DNA of 64,000 nucleotides from Gemmatimonadota bacterium (GCA_020161135.1 JAIUOB010000004.1:186001-250000), one strand, 5' to 3'. Shown: positions 16,704 through 26,397, numbered from the stretch's first letter. A program made the numbers and translations. The notes: a model not told the origin generated them from the sequence alone.

Positions 16704-18776
16704 ATGCCGAATCGCGAATCTGTGCGCTGGCGATGGCGCGTCGCCCGCGCGTGGGGCCTCGTGGCGTCCATGGCCCTCGTTGCCGGTGCTTGCGGCACAG
16801 ACCCCGTCGCCCCGCCCGGCCCCGGCCCGGGCGCGTCCCGGCTGGTCTCGCTGGTGAGCCAGCCGGTGGCGCTGGCGCTCCAGGCCGGCGCCGAGCGCGC
16901 GCTGGTGCTCGAGGGGCGGGACAGTGCGGGGACGTTGGTCGCCGACGTGAGTGTGGCCTGGCGCTCAGAAGCGCCGGCCGTGGCGACCGTGGATGCACGG
17001 GGGACGGTGCGCGCGGTGGCGCCGGGCACGGCGCGCATCACCGCCACCGCCGACGGCGCGCGGGGGACGCTCACCGCCGCGACGACCGTGACGGTGACCG
17101 CCGTGGTGCCGCCGCTCACCTCATGGCGCGCGGTGCGGACGCGCCTCGCCGACGCGTCGCTGCTGGACGTATGGGACGATGGCGCCGGCACGAGCTACGC
17201 CGTCGGGCAGGACGGGCTCTTCATGCGCTCGCGCCAGGACGGGCCATGGGAGGTGATCCCGCTGGGTGTCACCGAGACGCTCGTGAGCATCTGGGGCGCG
17301 TCGCCCACCGACCTCTGGATCGTGGGTTCGGCGGGGACGATCCTGCGCGGCGACGGCAGCAGCTTTGCGCGCGTGTCGGCACCGGTGTCCGGTGGCACAT
17401 GGCTGTCGGTGTGGGGGCTGTCGGCGCAGGAGGTGTACATCACCGGCGATGCCGGGCGCGTGCTGCGCTGGAACGGCGCGTTGCTCGAGCAGGTGCCCAC
17501 CGGGGTGAGCGATGAACTGTGGGGCATCTGGGGCCCCAACAGCAGCACGCTGTTCGCCGTGGGCAACAACGGCACCATTGTGCGGTGGGATGGGGTGCAG
17601 TGGCGGCGCATGACCACGCCCGACAACACGCCCTACTTCGACGTCTGGGGCACGAGTGCGGGCAACGTGTTCGCGGTGGGCACAGCCGGCACGGTGCTGC
17701 GCTGGGATGGCGTGCAGTGGTCACGCATGGCGACGCCGGGCACCGCCAACCTGTTCGCGATCCGCGGACGTGCCTTCGACGAGATCTACGCGGTCGGCAA
17801 TGCCGGGGCGACGTGGCAGTTCGACGGCAGCACGTGGCGTGCACTCTCCATCGGCACGGGACAGAACCTCCGGGGCGTGATGCCGCTGCGTGACGGCACG
17901 GTGCGCCTTGCGGCGTGGTACGGCGCGATCGTGCGGCTGCGGCGCAGCGGCACCGGCAGCGACGTGACCGGGACCATCGAGGCCGGCGATCCGCCGTTGC
18001 TGTCGGCGTGGGGCGCGCCCAACGGCCCGCTGTTCGCGGTGGGCTTTGGCGGCAGCGTGCTGCGCCGCACCGGTTCCACGTGGAGCTGGGAGCCCGTGCC
18101 GTCGACGAACGATCTCTACGGGATCGGGGGCACGAGCGCGACGGACGTGATCGCGGTGGGCGACACCGGCGCGATCCTGCGCTACGACGGGGCGACCTGG
18201 CGGCGCGAGGCGTCGCCCACGAATCGCCTGCTGCGTGCCATCTGGAGCGGTGGCGGGCAGCATGTCGTGGTCGGTGAGGCCGGCGTGATCCTGCGCGGCG
18301 GCGCGAGTGGCTGGACCCCGCAGGCCAGCGGCACGCAGCGCTTCCTGCGCGCAGTGTGGGGCGCCGACGCCACCAACGTGTTCGCGGTGGGCGACTCGGG
18401 CACCGTGCTGCGCTTCGACGGCGGGCGGTGGCTGCCCATGGCCGTGCCCACCACCCGACGGCTGCGCGCCGTGTGGGGGAGCGGCGCCAACGATGTCTTC
18501 GCCGCGGGCGACAGCGGCACCGTGCTGCGCTTCGACGGCGCCACCTGGCAGGGATACCCCGCACCGACCACGCGCGACCTGCGCGCCCTCTGGGGGCGCG
18601 GCCCGACCGACGTGTATGCGGTGGGCGACAGCGGCACCGTGGTACGCTACGACGGCAGCGGGTGGCAGCCGCTCACCACGCCGCTCCGCACCATCATGTA
18701 CGCCCTGTGGGGGCTGCCGGGTGGTGGCGTGGTGGCCGTGGGCGACGGCGGCCGCATCTGGGAAGGGACGCCGTAG
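16704..18776 (+). CDS. lipoprotein with BIG2 Ig-like domain and 14 propeller-type repeats
   Basis: A 690-residue protein. The signal peptide ends in lipobox VAGAC (Cys about residue 31). Residues about 45-135 form a BIG2 bacterial Ig-like domain (VSVAWRSEAPAVATVDARGTV ... PGTARITATADG). The remainder is a run of about 14 repeats close to 39 residues long, of the form VWGxxxxxVFAVGDxGTVLRxDGxxW followed by a variable loop. Repeats 11-13 are nearly identical to each other, and their DNA is also repetitive (18360-18660). Repeats of this type fold as propeller blades; fourteen would suit two seven-bladed propellers. It is probably a cell-surface binding or sensing protein with no visible catalytic site. 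Confidence 0.85.
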   Translation: MPNRESVRWRWRVARAWGLVASMALVAGACGTDPVAPPGPGPGASRLVSLVSQPVALALQAGAERALVLEGRDSAGTLVADVSVAWRSEAPAVATVDARGTVRAVAPGTARITATADGARGTLTAATTVTVTAVVPPLTSWRAVRTRLADASLLDVWDDGAGTSYAVGQDGLFMRSRQDGPWEVIPLGVTETLVSIWGASPTDLWIVGSAGTILRGDGSSFARVSAPVSGGTWLSVWGLSAQEVYITGDAGRVLRWNGALLEQVPTGVSDELWGIWGPNSSTLFAVGNNGTIVRWDGVQWRRMTTPDNTPYFDVWGTSAGNVFAVGTAGTVLRWDGVQWSRMATPGTANLFAIRGRAFDEIYAVGNAGATWQFDGSTWRALSIGTGQNLRGVMPLRDGTVRLAAWYGAIVRLRRSGTGSDVTGTIEAGDPPLLSAWGAPNGPLFAVGFGGSVLRRTGSTWSWEPVPSTNDLYGIGGTSATDVIAVGDTGAILRYDGATWRREASPTNRLLRAIWSGGGQHVVVGEAGVILRGGASGWTPQASGTQRFLRAVWGADATNVFAVGDSGTVLRFDGGRWLPMAVPTTRRLRAVWGSGANDVFAAGDSGTVLRFDGATWQGYPAPTTRDLRALWGRGPTDVYAVGDSGTVVRYDGSGWQPLTTPLRTIMYALWGLPGGGVVAVGDGGRIWEGTP

Positions 18777-18795
18777 CCCGCACCACGCGCGCAGC

Positions 18796-18837
18796 GCTCA
18801 GCGTATCGCGCTCAGCGTATCGCGCTCAGCGTTGCGC
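18796..18837. repeat. 14-bp tandem repeat at the DinB-family stop codon
   Basis: Three direct copies of GCTCAGCGTATCGC, the third with two changes, covering the intergenic gap and the last codons and stop (18826-18828) of the following minus-strand gene. Confidence 0.7.
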
Positions 18838-19368
18838 GCGATACGCCTCGAGTTGCGCGAGATGGTGGTCGCCGTGCCACGCGTACAGCGCCACCACCTG
18901 GTCGAGCGTCATGCGCCCCGTCTCCGGGTGCATGATGTCCCGCGCGAAGTCGTCGCTGGTCATCGCGATGAGCACGGCCACGAAGCGCGCGTGCGTCGCC
19001 GTCAGCAACGCCACCGACACCGACGGGTCGAGACGCGCGTCGGCCAGTTGCACCCACGCATCCTGGTCGTAGGGCTTGATGGTGGGCGTGGCTTCCGTGA
19101 GCCCGAGCTTGACCCGCAGGAACGCGTTCAGGTGGCTGTCCGCGATGTGATGCACGAGCTGCCGCACGGTCCAGCCGCCGGGGCGATAGGGCGCCTCCCA
19201 GTCGGCGTCGGTGAAGCCGTCGATCACCTCACGCAGCCGCTCGGGCTGCGCCTCGAGGCGCGCGATGTGCGCGGCCCGCTCATCCCGCGAGTAGCTGTCG
19301 CGGCGCGCGAAGCGGCCGATGGGATAGCGCTGCTGTTCGGTCGCGAGATCAGAAGTCACGTCAGACAT
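18826..19368 (-). CDS. DinB/YfiT family putative metal-dependent hydrolase or thiol S-transferase
   Basis: A 180-residue four-helix-bundle protein of the DinB superfamily. It matches the YfiT/BstA type: YPIGRF near the N-terminus, WTVRQLVHHIADSHLNAF (His ligands), and the C-terminal YAWHGDHHLAQLE with the remaining metal-binding His. In Bacilli such proteins are bacillithiol transferases; in other phyla the thiol and substrate are unknown. The start at 19368 follows several in-frame alternatives upstream (an ATG-less extension to 20229 is a shadow of the opposite-strand DUF1080 gene). It appears monocistronic and is divergent from the DUF1080 gene. Confidence 0.88.
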   Translation of the reverse strand: MSDVTSDLATEQQRYPIGRFARRDSYSRDERAAHIARLEAQPERLREVIDGFTDADWEAPYRPGGWTVRQLVHHIADSHLNAFLRVKLGLTEATPTIKPYDQDAWVQLADARLDPSVSVALLTATHARFVAVLIAMTSDDFARDIMHPETGRMTLDQVVALYAWHGDHHLAQLEAYRAQR

Positions 19369-19485
19369 GGTCGGGGCATGGTTCGGGTCCACTGCGCTCC
19401 CTGCAAGCTGCGCACGTGTCTTCCGTGAGGCCAGCACCGGCTCTAGCATTGCGGGGTTCCCCACCCTCCCCCTCCCGCACCAGCC

Positions 19486-20277
19486 ATGCGCCCTTCCGCG
19501 CCACTCGTCACCGCCCTGCTCGCGCTGACGCTCGGCGGCTGCCAACGCGCGTCGCGCCCCAAGGACGACGCAGCCGCCCTCCGGGCGGCCGTCCAGGGCG
19601 CGCGTGGCACCCGCACCGACAGCGCACGGCTGGCCGCCGCGGGGAGCTCGGGCGCTGCGGGCACGGCCAGCGCGGCCGGCGGGTGGACGCCGCTGTTCAA
19701 TGGCACGTCGTTGGCGGGGTGGCACAACGTCGCGACGCCCGGCCAGCCCGCCACCGGCTGGAGCGTCGAGGGCGGCGTCATCGTCCGCACCGGCGACGGC
19801 GGCGACCTCGTCACCGACCGCCAGTACGCCAACTTCGAGCTCGAACTGGAGTGGCAGGTCGCTCCGGGTGGCAACAGTGGTGTCATCTATCGCATCGACC
19901 CGGCCGGCACAATCACCTACCGCAGCGGCCCCGAGATGCAGGTGCTCGACGACGCCGGGCACCCGGATGGCCAGAACTCGCTCACGAGCGCCGGCGCGGT
20001 GTTCGCGCTGTACCCGGCGCCGCGCGGCGTGGTGAAGCCCGCGGGACAATGGAACACGGCGCGCCTCGTCGTGAACGGTGCGCACGTCGAACACTGGCTC
20101 AACGGCCAGCGCGTGGTGCAGTACGAACTCGGCTCGCCAGACTGGGAGGCGCGACGCGCCGCCAGCAAGTTCGCCGACGTGGCCGAGTACGGTCGTCGCA
20201 CGACGGGCTCCATCGCCCTGCAGGACCATGGTGATCGCGTCTCCTTTCGCAACCTCCGCATCCGGGAGCTGCCGTAA
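19486..20277 (+). CDS. DUF1080 (3-keto-disaccharide hydrolase-like) lipoprotein
   Basis: A 263-residue protein with lipobox LGGC at the end of a short signal peptide. After a linker it has the DUF1080 concanavalin-like jelly roll: [17 protein letters not shown] at the start, [41 protein letters not shown] and, at the end, [23 protein letters not shown]. The family includes 3-keto-glucoside and 3-keto-trehalose hydrolases and is often next to Gfo/Idh and TIM-barrel isomerase genes, as is also true in this window about 5-10 kb away. Its stop codon overlaps the ATG of the following permease (TAATGG), so they are translationally coupled. Confidence 0.88.
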   Translation: MRPSAPLVTALLALTLGGCQRASRPKDDAAALRAAVQGARGTRTDSARLAAAGSSGAAGTASAAGGWTPLFNGTSLAGWHNVATPGQPATGWSVEGGVIVRTGDGGDLVTDRQYANFELELEWQVAPGGNSGVIYRIDPAGTITYRSGPEMQVLDDAGHPDGQNSLTSAGAVFALYPAPRGVVKPAGQWNTARLVVNGAHVEHWLNGQRVVQYELGSPDWEARRAASKFADVAEYGRRTTGSIALQDHGDRVSFRNLRIRELP

Positions 20278-21488
20278 TGGGCACCAAAGCCCGCCTGTCC
20301 GTCATGATGTTCCTGCAGTACTTCGTGTGGGGCTCGTGGTTCGTCACGATGGGCACCTACCTGGGGCAGACCCGCGGCTTCGCCGACACGAACATCGGGG
20401 CCGCGTATGGCGCGATGGCGGTGGCGGCCATCGTGTCGCCCTTCTTCATGGGCATCGTGGCCGACCGGTTCTTCGCGAGTGAGAGGCTGCTGGCCATCCT
20501 GCACCTCGCCGGCGGCGTGCTCATGTACCTCATGGCCCAGCAGGAAAGCTGGAGCACGTTCTACGCCCTGCTGCTCGCGTACGCGTTCTGCTACATGCCG
20601 ACGCTGTCGCTCACGAACTCCATCTCGTTTCACCATGTGACCGATTCGGCGCGCGACTTCCCGCTCATTCGCGTGCTGGGCACCATCGGCTGGATCGCGG
20701 CGGGCATCGTGGTGGGCAAGGTGCTGCAGGCCGACAAGAGCAACGTGCCCATGCTGCTCGCGGCCGGCGGCTCGGTGGCGCTCGGGCTCTTCTCGCTGCT
20801 GCTGCCGCACACGCCTCCGAAGGCGGCCGGCACGCAGTTCCGGGTGCGCGATGCCATCGGCTGGGACGCGCTCGCGCTGCTCAAGCACCGCGACTTCACG
20901 ATCTTCGTGCTCGGTTCGTTCTTCCTCTGCATCCCGCTGCAGTTCTACTACGCCTTCGCGAATCCGTACCTGAACGAGATCGGCGCGCCGGAGCCGGCCT
21001 TCATCCAGACCTTCGGGCAGATGAGCGAGATCGGCTTCATGCTGCTGCTGCCGTTCGCCCTGCGAAAGCTCGGCATCAAGTGGATCATGCTGGTCGGCAT
21101 GCTGGCGTGGGCCCTCCGCTACTTCGCCTTCTCGCGTGGCGCGAACGGGCCGGTCATGTCGCTGGTGTACATCGGCATCCTGCTGCACGGCATCTGCTAC
21201 GACTTCTTCTTCGTTGCCGGCCAGATCTACACCGACGAGCGCGCCGGCCCGAAGGTGCGTGCGGCCGCGCAGGGGTTCCTCAATCTCGTCACCAACGGCG
21301 TCGGCTACTTCGTGGGCGCATCGGTGTCGGGGAGCGTGGTCGCGCAGCACGCCGGCACGAGTGCGACGGGCGCGGTCACGCACGACTGGTTCCAGGTGTG
21401 GCAGGTGGCGGCGCTCGGCGCGGGCGCCGTGTTCCTCGTGTTCCTGCTGCTCTTCCGCCCCACAGGCAGCGCGCGCACCGCGCACTGA
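20277..21488 (+). CDS. MFS permease, nucleoside:H+ symporter type
   Basis: A 403-residue, 12-span transporter. The beginning [20 protein letters not shown] and the block [33 protein letters not shown] are hallmarks of the NupG/XapB nucleoside-H+ symporter family, whose members in sugar clusters of Bacteroidetes, Planctomycetes and Gemmatimonadota are often presumed to move sugars or nucleosides. The loop [28 protein letters not shown] in the second half also fits. It is coupled to DUF1080 upstream, with cutC 21 bases downstream. The substrate cannot be read from sequence; a keto-sugar or nucleoside is plausible. Confidence 0.88.
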   Translation: MGTKARLSVMMFLQYFVWGSWFVTMGTYLGQTRGFADTNIGAAYGAMAVAAIVSPFFMGIVADRFFASERLLAILHLAGGVLMYLMAQQESWSTFYALLLAYAFCYMPTLSLTNSISFHHVTDSARDFPLIRVLGTIGWIAAGIVVGKVLQADKSNVPMLLAAGGSVALGLFSLLLPHTPPKAAGTQFRVRDAIGWDALALLKHRDFTIFVLGSFFLCIPLQFYYAFANPYLNEIGAPEPAFIQTFGQMSEIGFMLLLPFALRKLGIKWIMLVGMLAWALRYFAFSRGANGPVMSLVYIGILLHGICYDFFFVAGQIYTDERAGPKVRAAAQGFLNLVTNGVGYFVGASVSGSVVAQHAGTSATGAVTHDWFQVWQVAALGAGAVFLVFLLLFRPTGSARTAH

Positions 21489-21509
21489 CGGCACGCCGAG
21501 GTCCCGCCC

Positions 21510-22181
21510 ATGCTCACCACCCTCCCGCTCATCGAGGCCTGCTGCGACAGCGCGGAGACCGCGCGGCAGGCCGAGGCGTTCGGTGCCGGACGCATCGAGC
21601 TGTGCGGCCCGGGCGACGGCGGCAGCACGCCGTCGCTCGGGCTCATCGCGCATGTGCTCGACCGTGTCGAGTGCCCGGTGTTCGTCATGATCCGCCCGCA
21701 CGTGCGCAGCTTCGTGTACAGCGACGACGACCTGCACGTGATGTGCAATGACATCGTGACGGCGAAGACCCTGGGGGCGCACGGCGTGGTCGTCGGGCCG
21801 CTCAACGCCGACCACACGATCGACACGCGAGCGCTCGCCACACTCGTCGACGTCGCGCGGCCGTTGCCGGTCACCTTCCATCGCGCCTTCGACCGCGTCC
21901 CCGACCAGCTCGCGGCCCTCGACACGCTGCTCGAGCTGGGCGTCGCCCGCGTGCTCACCTCCGGCCAGGGCGCCACGGCGCTGGCCGGCGCCGCACAGCT
22001 CGCCGCGCTGCAGGTGCAGGCGGGCGAGCGCCTCACCGTCCTCGCCGGCGGCGGCGTGCGCGGCGACCACGTGCACGCGCTGCTCGAGCGTGCGCCGCTG
22101 CGCGAGCTGCATGCCCGCAGTACCGATCCCGAGATCGTGCGCGCGCTGGCCGGCGCGCTGCAGCAGCCCCGCCCCTCCTGA
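21510..22181 (+). CDS. cutC: CutC family TIM-barrel protein
   Basis: A 223-residue protein with the full CutC pattern: EACCDSAETARQAEAFGAGRIELC near the N-terminus, then PVFVMIRPHVRSFVYSDDD, GAHGVVVGPLNAD, PVTFHRAFDRVPD, VLTSGQGATAL, and VLAGGGVRGDHV. It was named for copper homeostasis in E. coli, but the copper role has been questioned and the barrel looks enzymatic. Its repeated presence in sugar operons suggests carbohydrate metabolism. It lies between the permease and the GH20 gene on the same strand with short gaps. Confidence 0.92.
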   Translation: MLTTLPLIEACCDSAETARQAEAFGAGRIELCGPGDGGSTPSLGLIAHVLDRVECPVFVMIRPHVRSFVYSDDDLHVMCNDIVTAKTLGAHGVVVGPLNADHTIDTRALATLVDVARPLPVTFHRAFDRVPDQLAALDTLLELGVARVLTSGQGATALAGAAQLAALQVQAGERLTVLAGGGVRGDHVHALLERAPLRELHARSTDPEIVRALAGALQQPRPS

Positions 22182-22191
22182 GGTCCGCCTG

Positions 22192-23895
22192 ATGCCCCGT
22201 CCTCTCGCGCGCGTGCGGCGGCACGCGGCGTCGTGCCGCACCGTCGTCGCCGCCGTCGTCACCGCACTCGCGCTGCACGGCAGCGCGTTGCACAGCAAGA
22301 CGCTCGCGGCGCAGGCGCCGGCCTCGAACGCCGAGCGCTACGCGGTCATCCCGCGCCCCGGGGTGCTCACGCCGAAAACGGGCGCCTTCACGCTCACGCG
22401 CACCACGGTCATTCACGCGCCGGCGGCGTTCCGTGCCGTCGCGCACCGCTTCGCGCGCGACGTGGCCAACCCCACCGGCTTCGATCTCACGGTGCGCACC
22501 GCCGAGGCACCGGCGACGACCGGCATCGTGCTGCGCAAGGACGCGACGCTGCCCGAGGAGGCGTACACACTCGACGTGACGCCCGCCGCCATCGTGGTGC
22601 GCGCGTCCGCACCGGCGGGCGCCTTCTACGGTCTCGAGACGGTCAAGCAGCTCCTGCCAGCGGACATCTTCCGCGACGCGCCGCTCCCGGGCATCACGTG
22701 GACCGCGCCCGCCGTGCACATCGAGGACACGCCGCGCTTCAGTTGGCGCGGTGCGCACCTCGATGTGTCCCGACACTTCATGCCCAAGGAGTTCGTCAAG
22801 AAGTACATCGACCTCCTCGCCCGCCACAAGCTGAACCGCTTCCACTGGCACCTCACCGAAGACCAGGGATGGCGCATCGAGATCAAGAAGTATCCGCGCC
22901 TCACCGAGGTGGGCTCGTGCCGCGAGCAGACGCTCGTCGGCCCCTATGTGTCCGATCCCGCCAAGCGCGTCTTCGACGGCAAGCGCCACTGCGGCTTCTA
23001 CACGCAGGACGATGTACGTGAGGTGGTGGCCTACGCGGCCGCGCGCATGGTGACCGTCGTGCCGGAGATCGAGATGCCCGGACACGCGCAGGCCGCCGTC
23101 TTCGCGTATCCGCAGCTCTCGAGCAAGCCCGACTCGACACCGGGCGTCATGCAGGTGTGGGGCGTGAGTCCGTTCATCCTGAATCCATCGGACGAGAGCG
23201 TTGCGTTCATGCAGGACGTGCTGCGCGAGGTGCTCACGCTCTTCCCGAGTCCGTGGATCCACATCGGCGGCGACGAGGCCATCAAGGATCAGTGGAAGGC
23301 CAGCCCGCAGATCCAGGCGCGCATCAAGGCGCTCGGCCTCAAGGACGAGCATGAGATGCAGAGCTGGTTCATCCGACAGATGGACACGTTCCTCACGAAG
23401 CAGGGGCGCCGGCTCATCGGCTGGGATGAGATCCTCGAAGGCGGCCTGGCCGAGAACGCCACCGTCATGAGCTGGCGCGGCATGGAGGGCGGCATTGCCG
23501 CGGCAAAGGCGGGGCATGATGTCGTGATGGCACCCGGGAGCCACACATACTTCGACCACTACCAGTCGCGCGACAAGAGCAAGGAGCCGCTGGCCATCGG
23601 GGGCTTCACGCCCATCGACAGTGCGTACGCCTTCGAACCGGTGCCGGCGTCACTCACCGCTGCCGAAGCAAAGCACATTCTCGGCGCGCAGGCGCAGGTG
23701 TGGACCGAGTACATCCCCAACGCGAAGCAGGTCGAGTACATGGCGTTCCCGCGCTTGTCAGCACTGGCCGAAGGGCTGTGGAGCGCGAAGACCCGCAAGG
23801 ACTTTCCCGACTTCATGGCGCGCATGCAGACGCACCTCAAGCGTCTCGAGGCCCTCGACGTGAACTTCCGCAAGCTCGACAAGCCGGTGCCCTGA
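22192..23895 (+). CDS. secreted beta-N-acetylhexosaminidase, GH20
   Basis: A 567-residue protein with a signal peptide ending near TLAAQA. An N-terminal GH20b domain (YAVIPRPGVLTPKTGAFTL ... GAFYGLETVKQLLP) precedes the catalytic TIM barrel (FSWRGAHLDVSRHFMPKEFVKKYIDLLARHKLNRFHWHLTEDQGWR). The catalytic Asp-Glu pair is D361-E362 in HIGGDEA; the Asp positions the substrate acetamido group, as usual for GH20. It releases terminal GlcNAc or GalNAc from chitin oligosaccharides or glycans outside the cytoplasm. It begins ten bases after cutC, so it is in the same unit as the permease. Confidence 0.94.
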   Translation: MPRPLARVRRHAASCRTVVAAVVTALALHGSALHSKTLAAQAPASNAERYAVIPRPGVLTPKTGAFTLTRTTVIHAPAAFRAVAHRFARDVANPTGFDLTVRTAEAPATTGIVLRKDATLPEEAYTLDVTPAAIVVRASAPAGAFYGLETVKQLLPADIFRDAPLPGITWTAPAVHIEDTPRFSWRGAHLDVSRHFMPKEFVKKYIDLLARHKLNRFHWHLTEDQGWRIEIKKYPRLTEVGSCREQTLVGPYVSDPAKRVFDGKRHCGFYTQDDVREVVAYAAARMVTVVPEIEMPGHAQAAVFAYPQLSSKPDSTPGVMQVWGVSPFILNPSDESVAFMQDVLREVLTLFPSPWIHIGGDEAIKDQWKASPQIQARIKALGLKDEHEMQSWFIRQMDTFLTKQGRRLIGWDEILEGGLAENATVMSWRGMEGGIAAAKAGHDVVMAPGSHTYFDHYQSRDKSKEPLAIGGFTPIDSAYAFEPVPASLTAAEAKHILGAQAQVWTEYIPNAKQVEYMAFPRLSALAEGLWSAKTRKDFPDFMARMQTHLKRLEALDVNFRKLDKPVP

Positions 23896-23946
23896 CAGGT
23901 GTAAGATGACGCGCGACGCTGACACCGGGCGCCGCGCGCGCACGTT

Positions 23947-25125
23947 GTGCCCGACATGACGTTCCTGCCCCCTGTTCCCGACACCACCACCGAGAACCGT
24001 CCTGCGCGCTCGGTCGTGCGCACCCTCGCCGGGGGTGGCGTGGTCGGCGCAGGCGTCGGCGTGCTTGGATACCTGGCCGGCGCGCGGCTGGCCGGCCCCA
24101 CGTTCAGTGAGACGCTGCGCGCGATGCCGCACTCCGGCCCGGCGCTCATCGGGCAATTGTTGGCGGCGTGGTTCGTGTCCACCCTCGTGCACGAGGTGGG
24201 GCACCTCGCGGGCGGGGCGCTGCAGGGGTTCCGCTTCCAGATGCTCGTGGTGGGCCCGCTGCGCATCGCGCGCGACCCGGTCACCGAGCGCATCGGCGTG
24301 GGATTCAATCGTCAGCTCGAACTCGCCGGCGGACTCGCGGGGTGCATGCCGCGCTCCGAGGACCGTCTGCTGGCGCGATTGCAGTGGATGGTGCTGAGCG
24401 GACCGCTGGCGAGCGTGCTGCTCGCCGCGCTGGGCGCCCTGCTCTGGCGCGCGATGCCGGCGGCCCCATGGAGCGGCTTCGTGCTCATCACCGCGATGCT
24501 GGCCGGCGTCACCGCGCTGGCCACGCTGCTTCCCATGCAGAACGGCAGCTTCCTCACCGACGGCAAGCGCTTCCTGCAACTCCGCTCGAACAGTGCGGCG
24601 GCACATCGCGACGCCGCGATGCTGCTGCGCACGGTGCGCGACCGCGCCGGTCACGTCCTCGCCGCGGAGCCCGCGAGCGCCATCCTGCCCCTACTCGAGC
24701 CAGTCGACGGGTCGATGTTCGAACTCGTCGGTCGCAGCACGGCGGCATCCTGGCTGGTCGATCGCGGCGCCTTCGCCGAGGCGAAGGCACACCTTGCACG
24801 CGCCGCCGCGATTGCGGCCGGACTTCCGTTCCACCTCGATGCCGCCGTGGCGCTGGAGCAGGCCTTTCTGGCCGCGCGTGCCGATGGAGACGCGGCGGCG
24901 GCTCGCGCGCTCATCGCGCCGCATGACAAGGCCCTCCGCATGGTGCCGGCCCCGGAGCGCCTGCGTGTCGACGCCGCCATCGCCCTGGCGGCCGGCGACA
25001 CCGACACGGCACGGCGCTGCGTCGACGAGGCGCGTGCGCTGCTGCTGGCGGCGCCCACGGCGCGCACCGGCAGCAGCAAGTGGACCCTCGCGCGTCTCGA
25101 GGAGATGACGCGCGAGTTGCGCTGA
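23947..25125 (+). CDS. membrane protein with M50/site-2-protease-like HEVGH and DG motifs, helical C-terminal tail
   Basis: A 392-residue protein (GTG 23947; ATG 23956 is an alternative start). Hydrophobic segments lie at about 25-45, 65-90, 135-155 and 165-190. H82-E-V-G-H86 sits in the second span (STLVHEVGHLAGGAL), and D205 in NGSFLTDGKRF occupies the place of the M50 third ligand. All three zinc ligands of a site-2 protease-like peptidase are therefore present, yet no PDZ domain is. Residues about 235-392 are soluble alpha-helical, Ala-rich and TPR-like (AFAEAKAHLARAAAIAAG ... ALAAGDTDTARRCVDEA). The family is not one I can name. It stands 50 bases after GH20 and may be separately transcribed. 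Confidence 0.75.
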   Translation: MPDMTFLPPVPDTTTENRPARSVVRTLAGGGVVGAGVGVLGYLAGARLAGPTFSETLRAMPHSGPALIGQLLAAWFVSTLVHEVGHLAGGALQGFRFQMLVVGPLRIARDPVTERIGVGFNRQLELAGGLAGCMPRSEDRLLARLQWMVLSGPLASVLLAALGALLWRAMPAAPWSGFVLITAMLAGVTALATLLPMQNGSFLTDGKRFLQLRSNSAAAHRDAAMLLRTVRDRAGHVLAAEPASAILPLLEPVDGSMFELVGRSTAASWLVDRGAFAEAKAHLARAAAIAAGLPFHLDAAVALEQAFLAARADGDAAAARALIAPHDKALRMVPAPERLRVDAAIALAAGDTDTARRCVDEARALLLAAPTARTGSSKWTLARLEEMTRELR

Positions 25126-25149
25126 GTTACGGCCCTCCGCGCCGACCGA

Positions 25150-25177
25150 CGCTCAGGGCTTCCAGGTGCCCTGAGCG
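25150..25177. terminator. perfect 10-bp hairpin over the Gfo/Idh stop codon (possible terminator)
   Basis: CGCTCAGGGC and GCCCTGAGCG form a perfect stem with an eight-base loop. It includes the minus-strand stop (25153-25155) and lies between convergent genes. No T-run follows on either strand, so terminator function is uncertain. Confidence 0.35.
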
Positions 25178-26388
25178 ACCGCCGGCACGAACTTGTCCAC
25201 GCCCTTCTCGCTGTAGTCGAGCGTCTTCCCGAGCTCGGCGCTCTTGTAGGCGTGCATGAGGATGCGCACGATGTCGAGGCCGTCGTGGAAGGTGAGCCGC
25301 GGCGCCTCCTTGCCGAGGAACGCCCGCACGAAGTGTCGGTCCTCGGCCTCGTAGCCGTAGGCGATGGCCTCGTTCACGACCACCGGCATCTGTCCGATCT
25401 CGGCGTTCTGCTTCTCGACGAGATCCTCGCCAACCTTCCCCTTCACGGCGCGCGAGAAGAAGAGGTCGAGCCCACTCTCGAGCGTGTTCCAGCGCATCGA
25501 GTACTCGGGGCCCAGGAGTTCGGCGCTCAGGCGCAGGCCGGGACCGACGAAGCTCCAGCTCGTCGTCGCCTCCCCGATCATGGTGCGCCCCTGCTTGTCC
25601 TCGAACTCGATGGTCACGCTCGCGAAGTCTTCGCTCGGCGTCTTCGTGTAGTCGACGCCCGTCTGCTTCTTGAGCTGCGCCGCGTACTCCTTGCGCGACC
25701 ACTTGAGCGAGGCGATGCGGCCGGTCACACGCTTGACCGCGAGATCGGAGAGCGGCGCGCCCGGCGGCGAGAGCAGTTGCCGCACCACCAGCGCCGAGTG
25801 ACACATCATGTCATTGAGTACGCCGCCGCCCTGCTGCGCGCCGTTCCAGAACCATGGCGCATGCGGGCCGCTGTGCTCCTCGGCCGCGCGCGCGAGGTAC
25901 GGGACGCCGGTCGTGGCCGCGCCCCGGCGCCACAGCAGGTCGTGCCCCACCGCCACCTGCGGCGAGAAGTACTGGTTCTCGAGGTAGCCGTGCATGATGC
26001 CCGCCTTCTCGACCAGGCGCAGCACCTCCTTGGCCTCGGCCACGTTGCGCGCGAGCGGCTTCTCGCAGGCGATGCCCTTGAGCGTGCCCTTGCCGGTGCG
26101 CACCGCGTCGCAGATCTCCTCGACGTTCTCGATGCGGGCCTGGTTCGGTCCATTCAGCCAGATCGCATCGATGGCCGGATCGGCCACCATGTCGGTGATG
26201 CTCTTGTAGGCCTTGGCCTCGCCGACCTCGAGTTCACGCGCATAGCGCGCGGCCGAGGTCGCGTTCTTCTGGTTCGGGCTCCAGACGCCGAGCACGTCGG
26301 CGTCGCGCACGTAGCGAAAGCCCTGCATGTGGAAGCGGGCGTTGAAGCCCGAGCCGACGAAACCGATACCGAGACGGGAGGATGTCAT
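25153..26388 (-). CDS. Gfo/Idh/MocA family oxidoreductase
   Basis: A 411-residue NAD(P)-dependent dehydrogenase. The Rossmann start LGIGFVGSGFNARFHMQGF carries the dinucleotide motif, followed by the ACEKPLARNVAEAKEV segment with the conserved EKP lysine. The C-terminal domain includes the NDMMCHSALVVRQLL block, with Asp and His matching the D-x-x-x-H catalytic pair of the family. There is no signal peptide. Such enzymes oxidise sugars or inositols at one hydroxyl. It is the last gene of a minus-strand unit and starts nine bases after the ligase gene. The TIM-barrel isomerase three genes upstream is a usual partner in keto-sugar metabolism. Confidence 0.9.
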   Translation of the reverse strand: MTSSRLGIGFVGSGFNARFHMQGFRYVRDADVLGVWSPNQKNATSAARYARELEVGEAKAYKSITDMVADPAIDAIWLNGPNQARIENVEEICDAVRTGKGTLKGIACEKPLARNVAEAKEVLRLVEKAGIMHGYLENQYFSPQVAVGHDLLWRRGAATTGVPYLARAAEEHSGPHAPWFWNGAQQGGGVLNDMMCHSALVVRQLLSPPGAPLSDLAVKRVTGRIASLKWSRKEYAAQLKKQTGVDYTKTPSEDFASVTIEFEDKQGRTMIGEATTSWSFVGPGLRLSAELLGPEYSMRWNTLESGLDLFFSRAVKGKVGEDLVEKQNAEIGQMPVVVNEAIAYGYEAEDRHFVRAFLGKEAPRLTFHDGLDIVRILMHAYKSAELGKTLDYSEKGVDKFVPAVAQGTWKP

Positions 26389-26397
26389 GACGGAAAG

